This document shows, piece by piece, positions 59,479-64,000 of a stretch of DNA of 64,000 nt. Location of the stretch: positions 4,468,001-4,532,000 of the forward strand of contig NC_051107.1 in assembly GCF_901709675.1 (NCBI RefSeq), read 5' to 3'. The notes under the pieces were generated by a model that was not told the DNA's origin, searched no databases, and saw only the letters and a program-made list of their open reading frames with translations. The stretch comes from Syngnathus acus (Eukaryota > Chordata > Actinopteri > Syngnathiformes > Syngnathidae). Each line of letters starts with the position of its first letter. Position 1 is the stretch's first letter. The translations under genes were made by a program, and so were the position numbers.

Positions 59479-62041
59479 TGTGCCCCGAGGTAGAGTCCAC
59501 TAGAGTCCGGTTAAAAATAGCCCCCTTTCCCCTTTATCCTCTTAGAAGAAGAGGGAGCGCCGTCTTCCCCCACCTTCTCCTCCTTCCTCGCGTGTCCGTG
59601 GAGCTTCCATTACTGTGCAAAAAAAAAAACCAAGTCTTACATTTAGAGTTTTTAAAGATCATGGAAAAGATGGTCTTCCATTGTCATCTGAACCTGCATG
59701 CGCCGGGTCCTGCGAGATCAGCGTGGAAGAGATCCACCAGACGGCGTGCGAGTGGGAGGGAGGAGGATGGAGGGGGAGTTTGGGGAGCGAGTCTGTGACG
59801 TCAAAATCTCCTCCTCCTTTGTTGGCTCCATAGTCGCGTTTCCCTTAATTCGACTTTTCATTACACCTTTATCCTTAATCTTTATCGTCTACAGGGGAAA
59901 AAAATGTCCATGAAATAATAACACGTAATCATTACGTATCTCATAATGATGTATTTTTATTAGGTATCATGGCCATCAAAAATTGTAAGAAAAAAGTAAT
60001 TCCAAGTCTTTAAAGTGTGATCAATCAACCTGTAGACCAGCGAATCTTCCGTATGTATTTTTATTTTAACTAAATGAAAGCACTGTTAAAAAAAAAAGAG
60101 CGAGCTCTTAGCTGCATAAACCGTTATTTGTAGGGAAATGTCGCCACCGCGTGGACAAACTAGACTATTGCACCCAAGCGGTACATTAGTACGGGGATCG
60201 CCACTGAAGAACTAATTCATAGCCTAAAAATACTTTCTTGCTCAACTACAGAAAATCTTAAAATGTGCGAAATGAGCAATTTTTCAGCAAATTGTTTTAT
60301 TAACAAGAAAATACATTTTTGCTCTTGTTTAAGCTGAAAATACGTCAACTCCAATGCATGCACAAGATTAGGTCAACTGGATGTCCGCTCCCAAATGATG
60401 TAACACGCTACATGCATGGTTAGTACAGACAATTGTAATAATTCGTAACTTGAACAGAATACATTGAATTTCCCACTTACAAAAAAAGGGATGACTTATG
60501 TGCCGACTTGTTTTCTGAAGGGATAAAAAGCGACCATGCAATAAAACATCACCTCCTTACAAGCAGAGGCATGACTAAATAAAGTTAGACTTTTGTGTTA
60601 ATTTTATAGGCACTACGAATTAGATTAGCAGTAATAAAACATTCTTATTCAGTCAACTGTGTCAAGCGCGCCCTCTGTTGGCAGTCTGACAAAGAAGGCG
60701 TGAATCTTGTTGCCACGACAACCCCACGACCTTGTGTGAGGCTTTATCAAATGAGTGGAGTATAGAGCCGCTAATACTAATAGTAATAAGAAGACACCCT
60801 CGTAAAGTCGCATAGTGGCATCAGAAGCTCACAGTGGCATTAAAACGCCAATAAAAGTCACATTGTGTGGGAAAAACTAAACTAGCAGCGGCCGAAATCC
60901 TGAGCAGGGCAGCATTTACAATTCTTGTTTCGTTAAAAAACTGAATTCGGGATGAGACTGATTGTCCGTCATAACCAGCAATCTGGAATATCTAACATGG
61001 TATTTTTATTTTTTTTATCCCTGGCAGAAGCCTTCTGGGAAATGCGGCTTCCTGGAGCAAAAGTCAACTTGACTGCGGGACTCGAACTCAGATTGGAGTT
61101 TAAAACAAGGGCGGGCTGACTTTAGTTCTCAAGGGGTCACATTTGAGTTGATAAGGTTTACAAAAAAATAAATAAAAGACACATTTTGGTGCAGGAGGAG
61201 GAATTTCCCTTCGCGCCTCATTACAACCAGCTTCCACCACAGAAAGAATATTGGATTCTTTAACTGGTGGTCACATGACACGCATGCGAATGAGCTGCCC
61301 GCTCAGCAGGAGAGGGGGCCTCTTTCGTGCATTGTGTTTGTTCGGTAAACCAAAAGGACCCTCCGTGCTGGGGTCAGACCCTGCGTCATTATCCGCTCCA
61401 ATAACAGATTGTTGTTGTCGTCAAATGGATCGGGATACCGGACTTGAAAAAGTAAAGTGCTCTGTTAAAAACAAATGATCAATTTGTGAAATGAATGGAA
61501 CTCTGTGCTCTTCTCTGTTGCCTAAAGCAGTGGTTCTCAAAACGGAATTCAACCCTGGGTCCGTAAAATTGCAATAAAATTAGGGTCATTTAAAAAAGAA
61601 ATAATACATACATATGGGGAGCCGATAAAACAAAGAGAATTAAAAAATGACTCCTCCCTATTTTAGCCAATTCATGATCTGACATCCCTGCCCAAGAAAA
61701 ATGATTATTTTAGGTGTATTCAATGACAGTCATTGTTTTGTTGTGCTCTGGCCAAAGCAAGGTTGAATATAAAATATTGCTTTTACTGCCACCTTGTGGC
61801 GACGACCTTGAAGTGAGGGCAGGAGTGTCAAAAAAATCAGGCCTTGTCTGTTTGGACAAAAAGTGCATGTGTTTACTCAACTAAATAAGTTTTTTTTTTT
61901 TTTCTAAAAATATTTAACGAACTGGCATTAATATTATCAGGGTCTACGGCTTTTTTTGATCTAAAAACGACTTTGTTCGCGTTTTAAAACGGAGTGGCCG
62001 AAAGAGCGGCGACGGTCAAACCCCAAAGCCGCTCCCGTGCG
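59479..62041. other. Intergenic, KIF21A promoter side to ABCD2 3' side
   Basis: About 2.6 kb. KIF21A's 5' UTR and promoter are expected near 59480-59830. A hAT-type end sequence (CAGTGGTTCTCAAAAC) is at about 61530 without a matching second end. The ABCD2 3' UTR lies at the right. No other gene is seen. Confidence 0.5.

Positions 62042-64000
<1,959 letters not shown>

Noticed and set aside
61530-61560. hAT-like terminal sequence CAGTGGTTCTCAAAAC
   Set aside because: Only one end was found; no matching inverted end or target duplication downstream, so no element is called.

Overview
The window is nuclear DNA from a ray-finned fish, most likely a teleost. It holds compact vertebrate genes with GT-AG introns (many under 300 bp), scattered non-autonomous DNA transposons, retrotransposon scraps and long homopolymer or microsatellite tracts. 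Conserved proteins could be rebuilt exon by exon with consistent splice phases, and the species cannot be named from the sequence. No bacterial, viral or CRISPR-type feature was seen.

Left block (1-16958): the giant first coding exon of CELSR1 (5974-9484, minus) with part of its first intron to the left; TRMU (10422-12331, minus, 10 exons, 422 aa); an unnamed fold-type II PLP enzyme of the serine racemase/threonine dehydratase family (12540-13952, plus); TPRKB (14043-14875, minus, 177 aa); and ALG10 (15254-16958, plus, 474 aa). TRMU/PLP enzyme and TPRKB/ALG10 are head-to-head pairs with about 208 and 378 bp between start codons. The PLP enzyme and TPRKB converge with only 90 bp between stop codons.

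Right block (22048-64000, all minus): CPNE8 (20 coding exons, 564 aa), KIF21A (36 coding exons plus a candidate 15-nt microexon, about 1534 aa) and the 3' part of an ABCD1/2-type peroxisomal transporter, called abcd2 from gene order.

The gene order joins human 22q13 neighbours (TRMU-CELSR1) to human 12q12 neighbours (ALG10-CPNE8-KIF21A-ABCD2). The genes do not form a pathway. They are mostly housekeeping functions (mitochondrial tRNA thiolation, KEOPS tRNA modification, N-glycan precursor assembly) beside developmental, trafficking and neuronal genes. The most interesting items are the PLP enzyme with altered active-site residues, the chromosome 12/22 junction, the KIF21A substitution and microexon, and two families of palindromic mobile elements in the introns of CPNE8 and KIF21A.
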